The notes: generated by a model from the sequence alone, not told the origin. DNA of 64,000 nucleotides from JAIQFL01 sp035501495 (GCA_035501495.1 DATJWB010000320.1:1-64000), one strand, 5' to 3'. Positions 25,068 to 33,686 are shown, counted from the first letter of the stretch. Made by a program: numbers and translations.

Positions 25068-25372
25068 AAACACCGACCGACTGCAATTCGCTGTCGGATG
25101 TGCGCTACGCCATTGACCACATCGACGAACAGATGGTCGCGCTGTTGGGCCTGCGCGCCGACTACGTGCGGATCGCCGCGCGCTTCAAGTCGAGCGAATC
25201 GGAGGTAGCCGCTCCAGACCGCCAGGCTGCCATGCTCGAGGTGCGCCGCGAATGGGCCATACGCGAGAAACTGGATCCTGATTTCATCGAAAAGTGGTAT
25301 CGCGATTTGGTGGGTTACTTCATCCGGCGCGAGATGGAGCATTGGCGATCGGAGTCCGGCCGCTCTACATGA
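25064..25372 (+). CDS. Chorismate mutase type II fold; isochorismate-pyruvate lyase (PchB)-like
   Basis: This 102-residue, all-helical AroQ-fold protein has an N-terminus (MKTPTDCNSLSDVRYAIDHI) and core (LRADYVRIAARFKSSE…APDRQAAML) that follow PchB closely. PchB makes salicylate from isochorismate and also has weak chorismate mutase activity. The active-site loop Lys in RFKSSE and flanking Arg residues are kept, and the tail YFIRREMEHWR fits. No isochorismate synthase (PchA) is adjacent. It is translationally coupled (ATGA) to the GAF-SpoIIE phosphatase, an unusual partner. It could make salicylate or prephenate; sequence alone favours the PchB branch. Confidence 0.85.
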   Translation: MKTPTDCNSLSDVRYAIDHIDEQMVALLGLRADYVRIAARFKSSESEVAAPDRQAAMLEVRREWAIREKLDPDFIEKWYRDLVGYFIRREMEHWRSESGRST

Positions 25373-25409
25373 CTTCCCCCATCTGCGAGACTGGCGCAGC
25401 ACGCAGGCA

Positions 25410-25598
25410 CTACTGGAAGGAGTTATCGTGAGGAGCCGTCTTCTTCAGCCTGGCCACATCCAGCCAGTCCCGAACGCTGATTGCCTCCCGGCAGGTTGGA
25501 CAATTCACCAGGTGCCACCAAACTTCCTTCATTTCCTCACTCGAGATATCGGACATGAAGTAACGTGTGAGTGCGTCGTGACTGAGATGTTCGATCAT
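25410..25598 (-). CDS. Small zinc-finger (anti-sigma-like) protein
   Basis: This 62-residue protein starts MIEHLSHDALTRYFMSDISS and contains HLVNCPTCREAI, the HxxxCxxC arrangement of zf-HC2 anti-sigma zinc fingers. No TM helix follows, so it would be soluble. The frame stays open for 33 codons upstream and the start is uncertain; no strong ribosome site separates the candidates. No sigma factor is adjacent. It resembles short ZAS-like modules that bind ECF sigma factors, but that is inference. Confidence 0.5.
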   Translation of the reverse strand: MIEHLSHDALTRYFMSDISSEEMKEVWWHLVNCPTCREAISVRDWLDVARLKKTAPHDNSFQ

Positions 25599-25820
25599 CC
25601 TGGCACTTAACCCGTGACCCACCAACATCGAGCGTTCAGGCGAGCTCGTACGCTGATATATCACCAGCAATCTATGCTGGAACACATCGCCCGTCAAGGA
25701 CCAACGTTCGATTCAACCCCGCCCATCCTCGCAAAATCGTATCAATCCACACCTCGTCATTGGCGGGTTCGCATCTTCTCCCGTTTCGAATCGGGGAACA
25801 GGCACGAGTGGTCCGGGACG

Positions 25821-27209
25821 CTACAGCGCAGGCTTTCGCGGGGCGGCGCGGCCGATCACGTCCTGCGGCTTCACGCCGGCATCCACGACCACCGCGAAGA
25901 AGCCCATCATCATCTCTTCCCAAGTCTGATCGCCCCAGCGGACCGTGACATTGGGATTCGGATTGTACGGATTGTTCGCCGAGTTGTCGTGGTGGGCGGT
26001 GCATTCAATGCGCGTGCCCTTGGGGAGCGGCAGCGGCTTGGCCTCCTCATATCCGAGCTGCCAGTTGAAATCGTACCTCGGAACGCTGAGCAGCGTCTCG
26101 GTCTCACCGGTGGGATAGGCAGCCTCGTAAAGGAAGTCCTTCCCGCGAACGTGCATGTGAGGCATCAGCCAAACCAGCTGCGCGGGCTCGTTGATGACCA
26201 CCGCGGAGTGCGACTCATAGTTCGGATCGTTGGGCGGAATTTCGAAGCCCTGCTGCGTGGCGTTCGACGTAAAATAGCGATACTTGGGGGGCTTGCTGGC
26301 GAAAGTCAGACCGATCTTGGTCTGATCGGTGGCCGCCTTGCCGTTGGTGGTGTAGTGCAACTGGAAGACGAAATCCGATCCGGCCGGGACAAACTTCGCG
26401 GCATCCGCAATCGGCGCGTCGAAATGCTGCGCCTGGAGTCCGGGAGCATAAGCCGTCAGCAATTCCACACCAGCCATGGATCCGACTCCCTGCTGTGGGC
26501 GGGGAGCATTCGCCTGTTGAGCGCCTTGCGCCGCGGCTTGCGGCGCCTGTTGCGGGGCGCGCCGGATGGCCGCTCCGTTGGCGTCGCGCTCGAACGTCAC
26601 CGGCACGAACGGCACGCCGGGCTTGGCATTGGCCAGATAGGTCGAGCCGGGCGGACGCACGTAAATAATCACGTGGTGCATCACCGTACGGTTGCCGGGA
26701 CGAACCTCGGCCGCCGTCACCCAGACATCCTTGTCGAAGTGAGTCGGCACCACGATGTATTGATACTCGATGATTCCCGACGGCGGCACCTCGAATGGGG
26801 TGGGCATCTCGATGGTCACGTCCGGCTTGATGTTCCAGCCTTCGGTGAAGCTCAGGGAAGCCGGCTTGTCTTTGGCTTCGCCTTCGGGCGCTCCGTTATC
26901 CGCCCAACTCGCCAGCGCCTTGGTTTGCGCTTCAGTGAGCCGTCGCTCGTTCTGGAAGTGGCCGTATTTCCCATCGGCGAACCATGGCGGCATTTTCTTC
27001 GAAAGCACCGCGGCCTTGATCGCCTTGGCCCAGGGGCGGGTTTCCTGGTACGTCAGAAACGACATGGGAGCAACTTCCCCGGGGCGATGGCAGCTCTGGC
27101 AATTGCTCTGCAGGATCGGCAGCACATCCTTGTTGAAGGTGACCGTTCCACTCGTACCTGCTGCGGCGGCCAGTGTTCCGCAGCTCAACATCAGCATTAA
27201 CTTTCGCAT
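25821..27209 (-). CDS. Exported cytochrome c / PHM-like copper oxidoreductase (paralog A)
   Basis: This 462-residue exported protein starts MRKLMLMLSCGTLAAAAGTS (signal). A short cytochrome c-type segment with heme motif NCQSCHRPGE (about 36-45) follows, with MPPWFADGKYGHFQNERRLT further on, the usual DUF1587/cytochrome-like partner. The rest resembles the two copper-binding beta-sandwich domains of peptidylglycine monooxygenase-like proteins, with VMHHVIIYVRPPG, LMPHMHVRGKDF and AHHDNSANNP. The ATG at 27209 gives a normal signal peptide. A paralog with TPRs lies at 54923-56644. The likely role is a periplasmic copper/heme oxidation step; the substrate is unknown. It is divergent from the phosphotriesterase-like gene. 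Confidence 0.85.
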   Translation of the reverse strand: MRKLMLMLSCGTLAAAAGTSGTVTFNKDVLPILQSNCQSCHRPGEVAPMSFLTYQETRPWAKAIKAAVLSKKMPPWFADGKYGHFQNERRLTEAQTKALASWADNGAPEGEAKDKPASLSFTEGWNIKPDVTIEMPTPFEVPPSGIIEYQYIVVPTHFDKDVWVTAAEVRPGNRTVMHHVIIYVRPPGSTYLANAKPGVPFVPVTFERDANGAAIRRAPQQAPQAAAQGAQQANAPRPQQGVGSMAGVELLTAYAPGLQAQHFDAPIADAAKFVPAGSDFVFQLHYTTNGKAATDQTKIGLTFASKPPKYRYFTSNATQQGFEIPPNDPNYESHSAVVINEPAQLVWLMPHMHVRGKDFLYEAAYPTGETETLLSVPRYDFNWQLGYEEAKPLPLPKGTRIECTAHHDNSANNPYNPNPNVTVRWGDQTWEEMMMGFFAVVVDAGVKPQDVIGRAAPRKPAL

Positions 27210-27287
27210 GCATCCCTCCATGAACGCGCGGTACTGGCCACATATTAACCCATCAAAGGCCGCCCACTCAAGCATATAATCTACCGA

Positions 27288-28256
27288 ATGGCCGGTATTG
27301 AAACGGTTCGCGGTGAAGTGGACGCCTCGCGCCTCGGTGTGACCCTCATGCATGAGCACATCTTCGTGCTCGACCCGGAAATCTCCTCGAATTACCCGGA
27401 GGATTGGGGTGATGAACACGCCCGGGTGGCCGGTGCGATCGCCCGCCTGAACGAGCTGAAGTCGCGTGGAGTGGACACCATCGTTGACCTCACCGTGATG
27501 GGCCTCGGCCGCTACATCCCGCGCATCCAGAAGATCGCCGCCGCGACCGACCTGCACATCGTCGTCGCCACCGGCATCTACACCTACTGCGACCTGCCGC
27601 ACTATTTTCAATATCGCGGTCCGGGCACGGCGCTCGGCGGCCCGGAGTTGATCGCGGACATGTTCGTGCGGGATATCCAGGAAGGAATTGCCGGCACGGG
27701 CGTTCGCGCCGGAATTCTGAAGTGCGCCACAGACGCGCCGGGGTTGACGCGAGGCGTCGAGCGAATTCTGCGAGCCACCGCCCAGGCGCACCTCCGAACC
27801 GGCGTGCCGATCTCCACCCACACCCATGCCCGCCGCCGAGTGGGCCTCGACCAGCAGCGGATATTCCGGGAAGAAGGCGTCGATTTATCGCGGGTGGTGA
27901 TCGGCCATTCCGGCGATACCACAGATATCGGTTACCTGGAGCAACTCCTCGACAACGGATCGTACCTCGGCATGGACCGGTTTGGAATCGATTCGATCCT
28001 GTCGTTCGAGGACCGCGTGCAAACGGTCGCCCGCCTGTGCGAGCGAGGTCATGCCGGCAGGTTGGTCCTGTCGCACGATGCCGCATGTTTCAATCACTGG
28101 CTCCCCGAACGGCAGCTTCCCGAGATGCTGCCGAGATGGCACTATCTGCACATCCACAACGATGTGATCCCCGCGCTGAAAGGCCAGGGCGTCACCGATG
28201 AGCAGATCCACACCATGTTGGTGGAGAATCCCCGGCGGATCTTCGAAGGACCGTGA
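27288..28256 (+). CDS. Phosphotriesterase-like lactonase (PLL family)
   Basis: This 322-residue cytoplasmic TIM-barrel hydrolase has two-metal-site motifs: His22-x-His24 in TLMHEHIF, the carbamylated Lys145 in AGILKCATD, histidines in STHTHARR and VIGHSGDT, and the Asp in VLSHDAACF. The segment TGIYTYCDLPHYFQ is like the SsoPox-type lactonase substrate pocket rather than true phosphotriesterases. Such PLLs hydrolyse N-acyl-homoserine lactones and other lactones, with weak organophosphate activity. It is divergent from a cytochrome c/PHM-like gene, and no partner gene follows. Quorum-quenching or lactone catabolism is plausible. Confidence 0.9.
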   Translation: MAGIETVRGEVDASRLGVTLMHEHIFVLDPEISSNYPEDWGDEHARVAGAIARLNELKSRGVDTIVDLTVMGLGRYIPRIQKIAAATDLHIVVATGIYTYCDLPHYFQYRGPGTALGGPELIADMFVRDIQEGIAGTGVRAGILKCATDAPGLTRGVERILRATAQAHLRTGVPISTHTHARRRVGLDQQRIFREEGVDLSRVVIGHSGDTTDIGYLEQLLDNGSYLGMDRFGIDSILSFEDRVQTVARLCERGHAGRLVLSHDAACFNHWLPERQLPEMLPRWHYLHIHNDVIPALKGQGVTDEQIHTMLVENPRRIFEGP

Positions 28257-28331
28257 ATTAGCGCTTAGTTCGCCACCGAGTGTTGGAAAGTGACTCGTTG
28301 ATCGCGACATCGCCGCGCCCGCGTATGCCTG

Positions 28332-29462
28332 CTACATGCCGCGCTGGGCCGCGTCCGCGGCCTGGGCCAGACCGGTCATATACGAGAAGAACGCATTCGA
28401 CTGCCCGATGAATAGTCCCATGGCGGTGAGAAAATTGAGGGCGCCCATGGCCGCCCCGGCTGTCTTCGTCGGCCGGACCACGGAACATGCCGGCAGGCTG
28501 GCGCTGATGAATGGACAGGGTTCCGGCATGATCAGGTTGGTTTGAAACATCTCCCTCACAGCGGTGCCGCTTGCTCCGGTATTGGGGTCGAGACCATTGT
28601 TGAGGTCGGGGAATGTCAGATTGTTGGTGGGGTCGGTGAGCGGCGGTGCGTTGCCGGCCTTTTCGTGCCAGGTTTGAAAGTGCATGCTCTCGATTGGTGC
28701 CATGCTGATCACGATTTGAAGCACTTCGACGCTTGTGACTCTTTGAGCCAGCGCCAGCCGGAGGCTGCCGCCGCCTTGTTCGACCGTCGGCATATGAAAC
28801 GCCGCGGTGTTGGCGATCGCCTGAATGTGCTCCTCGGGGTGCAGGTCGGCGTCGGTCTTTGGAATGGCGCTGAACTGCCCCATGTGTAGATCCGGAACGG
28901 CTTGCTCGAAGGGCGTGGGATTGACGTCTGGATTGTTAGTACTGCTGCGGTAGCGTGTCCACCAGCTGGTATCCAGCGTTAGCTGCATCAGGTTGGTAAG
29001 CCGCAACTTTCCGCTGGATCCCGTTGCCGTGCTGCCGGGCAGCGTCCGAAACGGTTCCAGGTCCGCGGTTGGGGCGCCCTTGGAGGCCAGATACGCATTC
29101 AGAAAGTTTTGATGGCTGATCTCGTCGTCGGTGTTGTCATGAATGTACTGCGGAAAGTTCCGATCGATCTTTTTCAGGCAATGAGTGTAGGCCCGGCTCC
29201 CCCCGCCGCCTGAAACTTCGTCGTCCGGAATTCCGCCAAGCTCGTTATATTGGGTCCAAAAGTCGACTTCGAGGGCCTCTCCCGCAGCCAGGAACCTCAA
29301 AATGGCAGCATCTCCTGCCGTGAGGCTGCTGCTTGATTGCGCCAATGCCTTGGTTCCGCTCACCAGCAAGCCGGTCCCCACGGTTGCTCCAGCCGCTGTT
29401 AGTCCGGTCTTCAGAAAGCTGCGGCGATTTCCACTTCTAAACAGATTAGGCTTTTCGTTCAT
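28332..29462 (-). CDS. Tat-exported ferritin-like domain protein
   Basis: This 376-residue protein starts with a twin-arginine signal (GNRRSFLKTGLTAAGATVGT… up to KALAQ). The mature part is a ferritin-like four-helix bundle (Ferritin_2 type): LTAGDAAILRFLAAGEALEV and DFWTQYNELGG, then DDEISHQNFLNAYLASKGA, and a C-terminal block with VLQIVISMAPIESMHFQTWH. Glu and His residues are spaced like a carboxylate di-iron site (EALEVDF, DDEISHQ, IESMHF). Tat export fits a cofactor loaded in the cytoplasm. Relatives are called desiccation-related or ferritin-like proteins. The gene is 34 bp upstream of a DUF4136 gene read in the other order, so both are on the minus strand. Confidence 0.88.
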   Translation of the reverse strand: MNEKPNLFRSGNRRSFLKTGLTAAGATVGTGLLVSGTKALAQSSSSLTAGDAAILRFLAAGEALEVDFWTQYNELGGIPDDEVSGGGGSRAYTHCLKKIDRNFPQYIHDNTDDEISHQNFLNAYLASKGAPTADLEPFRTLPGSTATGSSGKLRLTNLMQLTLDTSWWTRYRSSTNNPDVNPTPFEQAVPDLHMGQFSAIPKTDADLHPEEHIQAIANTAAFHMPTVEQGGGSLRLALAQRVTSVEVLQIVISMAPIESMHFQTWHEKAGNAPPLTDPTNNLTFPDLNNGLDPNTGASGTAVREMFQTNLIMPEPCPFISASLPACSVVRPTKTAGAAMGALNFLTAMGLFIGQSNAFFSYMTGLAQAADAAQRGM

Positions 29463-29495
29463 GTTGATCCTCTTTCACAAACTGTCCAAACTGTG

Positions 29496-30038
29496 TTATT
29501 TCACTTCCGGAGGGAAATGATCGAACATTCTTTGCACGTCCGAGTTGAGTTTTTTGATGTTCCTGTCAGATTTGTCGGATAGCGTATCGCTCGCCGAGCC
29601 GCGCCAGATCAGTTTCTTGGTGTTGGTATCGAACAGGTCGAGGACCAGAGTGCCCACCTTGTACGTCTGTTGAGTTGTCGTTGATGTCCCGAAGCCACCA
29701 CCGAACCCTCCTCCCCACCGCCAGCCCCAGCCCCCGCCGAAGTTATCGTAATAAGTGTTGAGAGTGCGGTGATCCTCTGTCATCTCCATCGCCATAATGG
29801 AAACATCTCCGCCCGATTCAATTTCCGTCCAGCCTTTCGCTGCGAGTGCTGTGGCGACGGCTGCTTGAATTCGGTCGACCCACAGCGGATTCTGTGTGTG
29901 AACCTTTCCCCATGAGTAAGTCTTGTAGCGACTGAATTCGGCGGTCCGATCGTAGTCGGTCTTTACTTCCGCCAACGATGCAGTTGCCGCAAGAATCGCG
30001 ATTGCCATTGAAAACAGAATCCGGTATTTCATGCTCAT
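29496..30038 (-). CDS. DUF4136 exported protein
   Basis: This 180-residue protein has a signal peptide (MKYRILFSMAIAILAATASL, cleavage near LA-EV). It has the DUF4136 pattern: VKTDYDRTAEFSRYKTYSWG, a middle GGDVSIMAMEMTEDHRTL, a glycine/tryptophan-rich hairpin (GGGWGWRWGGGFGGG), then YKVGTLVLDLFDTNTKKLIW and RGSASDTLSDKSDRNIKK. It is probably a periplasmic or outer-membrane lipoprotein-like protein; function unknown. The ATG at 30038 is preferred because GGAGGAGGAG stands 6 bp upstream. It lies upstream of the ferritin-like gene on the same strand and may share its transcript. Confidence 0.85.
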   Translation of the reverse strand: MSMKYRILFSMAIAILAATASLAEVKTDYDRTAEFSRYKTYSWGKVHTQNPLWVDRIQAAVATALAAKGWTEIESGGDVSIMAMEMTEDHRTLNTYYDNFGGGWGWRWGGGFGGGFGTSTTTQQTYKVGTLVLDLFDTNTKKLIWRGSASDTLSDKSDRNIKKLNSDVQRMFDHFPPEVK

Positions 30039-30608
30039 AACTGTCTCCTCCTCCGTTCGTGACGAACATTCGAAACTTCTGCCGGTATGTCGGAATGCAC
30101 TCGGGGTGCCAACTTCGCGCTCGTGTTATGCGATTGAACTGAAGAACCTTGTGTGTATCGTGCGGCGGGTCGTCGGTGTCGAACCGTCGAAGCGAAGTCT
30201 CAAAAACCGGGCGCTTCAACCCTTGAGAGTGTCGCGGGTGCGACATCCGTTTTCTGCCCGGAACACGACGGCCTCGGCTGACTTCCCGACTCCTGTCCCG
30301 TGCGATTGCGCGTCCGGTAGTCCGGTGTGTACGGACCAGCGCCGAGATCTCCTCAGGTAAGTCTGGTCTTCTTCTTCCGGACGCGTCGGATCTGCCACCC
30401 ACCGTTCGGCATGACTATTGAGCATGCCCGTCCCTGGCCGGGTTACCCACGCTGTGCCGCGAGGAGCACCCCTGCTTAGACGGATGGTTCCAGGTCATAT
30501 CGCTCCATGGGGGACGCACACCCCTTGAAAACACAGTCATACTAAGCACGCCAGGCAGGAGTGCCCGCGCCACATCGCGCTTTTTCCCGCCATACTGGAA
30601 GTTACCGC
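30039..30608. other. 570-bp intergenic stretch without a recognisable gene
   Basis: Both strands were read. The short open frames here have no family features, codon bias or ribosome sites. The only recognisable element is a partial dispersed repeat near the right end (30548-30577). The region separates the divergent DUF4136 and class II aldolase genes and so must hold both promoters, but no convincing boxes are seen. Confidence 0.6.
30548..30577. repeat. Dispersed inverted repeat, copy 2 (right arm only)
   Basis: This is a single arm (GCCAGGCAGGAGTGCCCGCG, then CCACATCGC) with no left partner or central palindrome nearby. It lies about 30 bp before the class II aldolase start, at its 5' side, unlike most other copies. 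Confidence 0.7.
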
Positions 30609-31898
30609 ATGCCGACACCCTACGCCTACCAGCATCCTCGCGACCAGATCCTCGAAGCGATGGAGCGAATCTACCGCTATCGCATGACCACGACCTCGGG
30701 CGGCAATCTCTCGATCCGCGAAGCGAACGGCGACGTGTGGATCACTCCCGCACGCGTCGATAAGGGTGGACTGCGCCGCGAAGACATCGTCTGCATTCGC
30801 TCGGGCGGCCACATCGAAGGCACACGCCGGCCCTCGTCGGAGCTTCCGATTCACCAGGAGATCCGCCGCCGGCGGACCGAACTGGGAGGCATCGTGCACG
30901 CACATCCTTCGGCGCTGGTGGCCTTCAGCCTGGTTCACCGGGTTCCTGATACGCGCCTCTTCCATCAGGCCCGGAGGGTCTGCGGCGAACCCGGGTTCGC
31001 GCCTTACGAACTTCCCGGAAGCGTGGCCCTGGGCAATCGCGTGGCCGATACCTTTGAACAGGGATACGACTGTGTGATCCTCGAGAATCACGGGGTGGTC
31101 GCTGCCGGTCCCGACCTGCAGCAGGCTTTTCGCCGTTTCGAGACGCTCGAATTCACTGCCAAGACGCTCATCAAAGCCAGGCTATTGGGCGGTGATGTTC
31201 GATTTCTGAGCGATGCCGACCTGGAACTCGAGCGGCAGCGCGGCGGAAACCCAGAGGAGTTCGCGGCCGCTCCGCCCTCCAGCCACGAGATCGAAGTGCG
31301 CCGCAGGCTCTGTGAATTTGTCCGCCGCGCCTACCGCCAGAGGCTCTTCATCAGCACGCAGGGCAGCTACTCCGCCCGCGTGGATGCGGAGTCGTTCCTG
31401 ATTACTCCCTACCAGGTGGACCGCGGCACGCTCGACCTGCAGGATCTGGTATTGATCCGCAACGGACACCGGGAGGCGGGCAAATCGCCCAGCCGCGCGG
31501 CGCAGCTTCATGAGGCGATCTACCGCCGCAATCCGGCGGTGGGTTCTATCCTCAACGCCTATCCGGTAAATGTCACTGCCTTCAGCGTGACTGGTGTCGA
31601 GTTCAACAGCCGGACCATCCCGGAAAGTTATGTGGTGATCCGTCAGGTAGGCCGGGTACCCTTCGGTATGCAGTTCCTCGATCCGGGGGAGTTGGCGAAC
31701 CTGGTATCGCCCACGCAACCCGCTCTCATCCTGGAGAACGATGGCGTCCTGGTGACCGGCTCTGACGTTCTGGAAGCTTTCGATCGCCTGGAAGTGCTGG
31801 AATCGACCGCGGAGGCGATCATCAACTGCCGTGCGTTGGGTCCACTCATGCCGTTGCCGGAACAAGTCACCCGGGAACTGGATGCGGCATTTTTCTAG
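30609..31898 (+). CDS. Tandem class II aldolase/adducin-domain protein, second domain lacking zinc ligands
   Basis: This 429-residue protein is two class II aldolase domains in tandem. Domain 1 (about 5-205) is intact: TTTSGGNLSIRE, Glu78 in SSELPIHQEI, zinc ligands His97-x-His99 in GIVHAHPSALVAFS and His161 in ENHGVV. Domain 2 (about 220-425) keeps the fold (ISTQGSYSARV, SRAAQLHEAIYR) but reads NAYPVNVTAFS and ENDGVLV where HxH and ENHG should be, so it cannot hold zinc. The ATG at 30609 is chosen over an upstream in-frame start inside the repeat region. Family members split fuculose- or rhamnulose-type phosphates; the substrate here is unknown. Confidence 0.9.
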   Translation: MPTPYAYQHPRDQILEAMERIYRYRMTTTSGGNLSIREANGDVWITPARVDKGGLRREDIVCIRSGGHIEGTRRPSSELPIHQEIRRRRTELGGIVHAHPSALVAFSLVHRVPDTRLFHQARRVCGEPGFAPYELPGSVALGNRVADTFEQGYDCVILENHGVVAAGPDLQQAFRRFETLEFTAKTLIKARLLGGDVRFLSDADLELERQRGGNPEEFAAAPPSSHEIEVRRRLCEFVRRAYRQRLFISTQGSYSARVDAESFLITPYQVDRGTLDLQDLVLIRNGHREAGKSPSRAAQLHEAIYRRNPAVGSILNAYPVNVTAFSVTGVEFNSRTIPESYVVIRQVGRVPFGMQFLDPGELANLVSPTQPALILENDGVLVTGSDVLEAFDRLEVLESTAEAIINCRALGPLMPLPEQVTRELDAAFF

Positions 31899-31911
31899 GG
31901 AGGATGGCAAG

Positions 31912-32322
31912 ATGGACGTTGAAGAGTTTCGCAGGATCGCCTTGAGCCTCGAGGGAGCCGAGGAGGGATCGCACATGGGCTCGCCTGATTTCCGCGTCGG
32001 CGGCAGGATTTTCGCCACGCTCGCCGCACAGAAGTCAGGCTACGGCAACCTCTTGCTCACGCCCGAACAGCAGGCCGCTTTTGTGGCGGAGGCGCCTGAG
32101 ATCTTCATTCCGGTGGCCGGCGGATGGGGCAAGAACGGCGCGACCCACATGCGGCTGTCGCTTGCCAACGAAGACCTGTTGGCCGGCGCATTGCGCACGG
32201 CATGGGACCTCCGCCGCGCGAAGAATGCGCAGTCAGCCCCCAGGAAGCGTATGCCCATCGCGAGTAAGCGGGCCGCCAGGAAAATCGCTGGAACCACACC
32301 ACGCGGTGAGAAGAAGGGATAA
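31912..32322 (+). CDS. MmcQ/YjbR family protein
   Basis: This 136-residue cytoplasmic protein has the YjbR-like fold, a double-wing similar to some DNA-binding proteins: MDVEEFRRIALSLEGAEEGS, SPDFRVGGRIFATLA, LLLTPEQQAAFVAEAPEIF, and the typical WGKNGATHMRL then LAGALRTAWDL. The C-terminal 30 residues are Lys/Arg-rich (PRKRMPIASKRAARK) and may bind nucleic acid. The gene follows the aldolase by 13 bp and may be co-transcribed. No biochemical function is established for the family, so none is assigned. Confidence 0.88.
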   Translation: MDVEEFRRIALSLEGAEEGSHMGSPDFRVGGRIFATLAAQKSGYGNLLLTPEQQAAFVAEAPEIFIPVAGGWGKNGATHMRLSLANEDLLAGALRTAWDLRRAKNAQSAPRKRMPIASKRAARKIAGTTPRGEKKG

Positions 32323-32344
32323 CTACCGCACGATAGGCGCGGCT

Positions 32345-32847
32345 TCAGAGTAGACTACCCGGCATGCGGCCGACCCTTACGGAAGCCTGGAAGCTTTGTG
32401 TTTGCGCCTGGGTCCTGTTGGCGGTGCTCCGATTCCGTTCCGGCGTCCACCACTTGTAGATGCCGGTCAGCACCAGAAAAATCACCCCGCCGCCACCGCG
32501 TCCATGGAGTAAGCCGGACGCTCGTCAGGATCCAATCGCGTTTGTTCCGAAAATCGTCCACGCTTACTCCAACGCATGTATGCAGCGCTCGCACAATGCC
32601 CCAGCCATTGAATTCCGCGAGCATCACCTTTGCGCGAGTTCCAATCCGTTTGTACCTGGTAAATGTGCCCGGGGCCGGCGGGTATCTGGAGATCGTGAGC
32701 AGTTCGCGTGGCGGGCTCTTGTGCCGCACCGGGTATCCACGCATGAACCAGGGAGATTACAATCACGGCAAACCGAAGCACCGCGGGACTGATGAACAGC
32801 CCCAGGTAGAGGTGCAAATCCCGCGTCAGCCCGTAAAAGACCCTCAC
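32345..32847 (-). pseudogene. PepSY-type membrane protein, decayed
   Basis: A GTG at 32847 (GTGA overlap with the gene upstream) opens RVFYGLTRDLHLYLGLFISP and the first TM, then SLVHAWIPGAAQEP, TAHDLQIPAG and PGH. The expected remainder reads only in other frames: an AYMRW piece and, near the end, VIFLVLTGIYKWWTPERN with stop at 32345. About 60 residues of the periplasmic PepSY part are shortened and frameshifted. The layout is like the PepSY_TM proteins that often sit with metal- or siderophore-related transport genes. Translation coupling to the substrate-binding protein suggests a former shared function. Confidence 0.6.
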
Positions 32848-33686
32848 CCCACCACCTCGTCGTAACGATGCCGCCAGGCAATCGCCCGAGCCTCCTGAAA
32901 CACGTTGAGCGACTGTTCGTAAAGATCGCGCGGGATCTCGACGTCTCCGCCCCAGCACCCGAGCAGTTGATAGCGCCGGACCGCGTCGATCAGGCGCTCG
33001 CTCGGGACACCCTCGAAAAAGGAGGCTTCGCGGGCCGCCACTTCTTCCGGAAGGGCGGTCTGAACCCATCCGCGCGCCCTTTCGTAAACCTCGAGGAAAT
33101 GCCGATATGGCCGCGTTTTCTGGTACCCGCGCGCGCAGCACAGGCTGCTGAACGCCACCGGCGGCACACACGACCCCACCGCTACCACCACTTCGCCCGC
33201 CGTGATCGGTGCCTGCTGGTGCAGATAGTCGCCGCGCCCCTCGCGGAACGCCGCCGCCATGCGTTCCGGACTTCCGGCGTCCACCACTTCGATTTTGTCC
33301 CAGTTGGCGCCGTTGTGCCGCACGGCGTACTTTAACATCGCCAGCGGCTGCTGCCCGTGGTCGGCGAGCAGCATCCGGCCCTCGAGCTGCCTCCATTCGA
33401 ACGCCGGACTCGCCTGCCGCGTTGTGAGGAAGAACCCGTCGCGCTGATTGATCTGCGCGAAATGCACCGGCAGCGGCTCCACTCCGCGCTCCCGTGGATT
33501 CCAGTTCGACGACACCGCCGACTGCACGATATCGACCTCCCCATCCCGCAGCAGTGCATAACTGCGCTGCCCCGCGCCCAGCACGCGGTAAGTGGCTTCA
33601 TCGCCTCCTTCCCTCAGGAACTGGATCGCGCAGAGCAAGGGGCTGTAGAAGGCCGAATGGCGTGACGCCATGATGCGAAAGGTCAT
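32844..33686 (-). CDS. ABC-type substrate-binding protein (NMT1/SsuA/THI5-like) without signal peptide
   Basis: This 280-residue protein starts MTFRIMASRHSAFYSPLLCA and has the periplasmic-binding-protein II fold: YRVLGAGQRSYALLRDGEVD, IVQSAVSSNW, INQRDGFFLTTRQ, GRMLLADHGQQPLAMLKYAV, DAGSPERMAAAFREGRGDYL. Relatives bind taurine/nitrate, thiamine precursors or similar ligands. Unlike them it has no signal peptide, no lipobox and no ABC permease or ATPase next to it, so it may be a cytoplasmic enzyme or sensor of the THI5-like type. Its stop overlaps the start of the broken PepSY gene (GTGA), so the pair was once one unit. Confidence 0.8.
   Translation of the reverse strand: MTFRIMASRHSAFYSPLLCAIQFLREGGDEATYRVLGAGQRSYALLRDGEVDIVQSAVSSNWNPRERGVEPLPVHFAQINQRDGFFLTTRQASPAFEWRQLEGRMLLADHGQQPLAMLKYAVRHNGANWDKIEVVDAGSPERMAAAFREGRGDYLHQQAPITAGEVVVAVGSCVPPVAFSSLCCARGYQKTRPYRHFLEVYERARGWVQTALPEEVAAREASFFEGVPSERLIDAVRRYQLLGCWGGDVEIPRDLYEQSLNVFQEARAIAWRHRYDEVVG

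Noticed and set aside
30039..30608. A regulatory RNA or small genes in the 570-bp gap
   Set aside because: No conserved fold, ribosome site or family feature could be supported by eye; only a repeat arm is recognisable.
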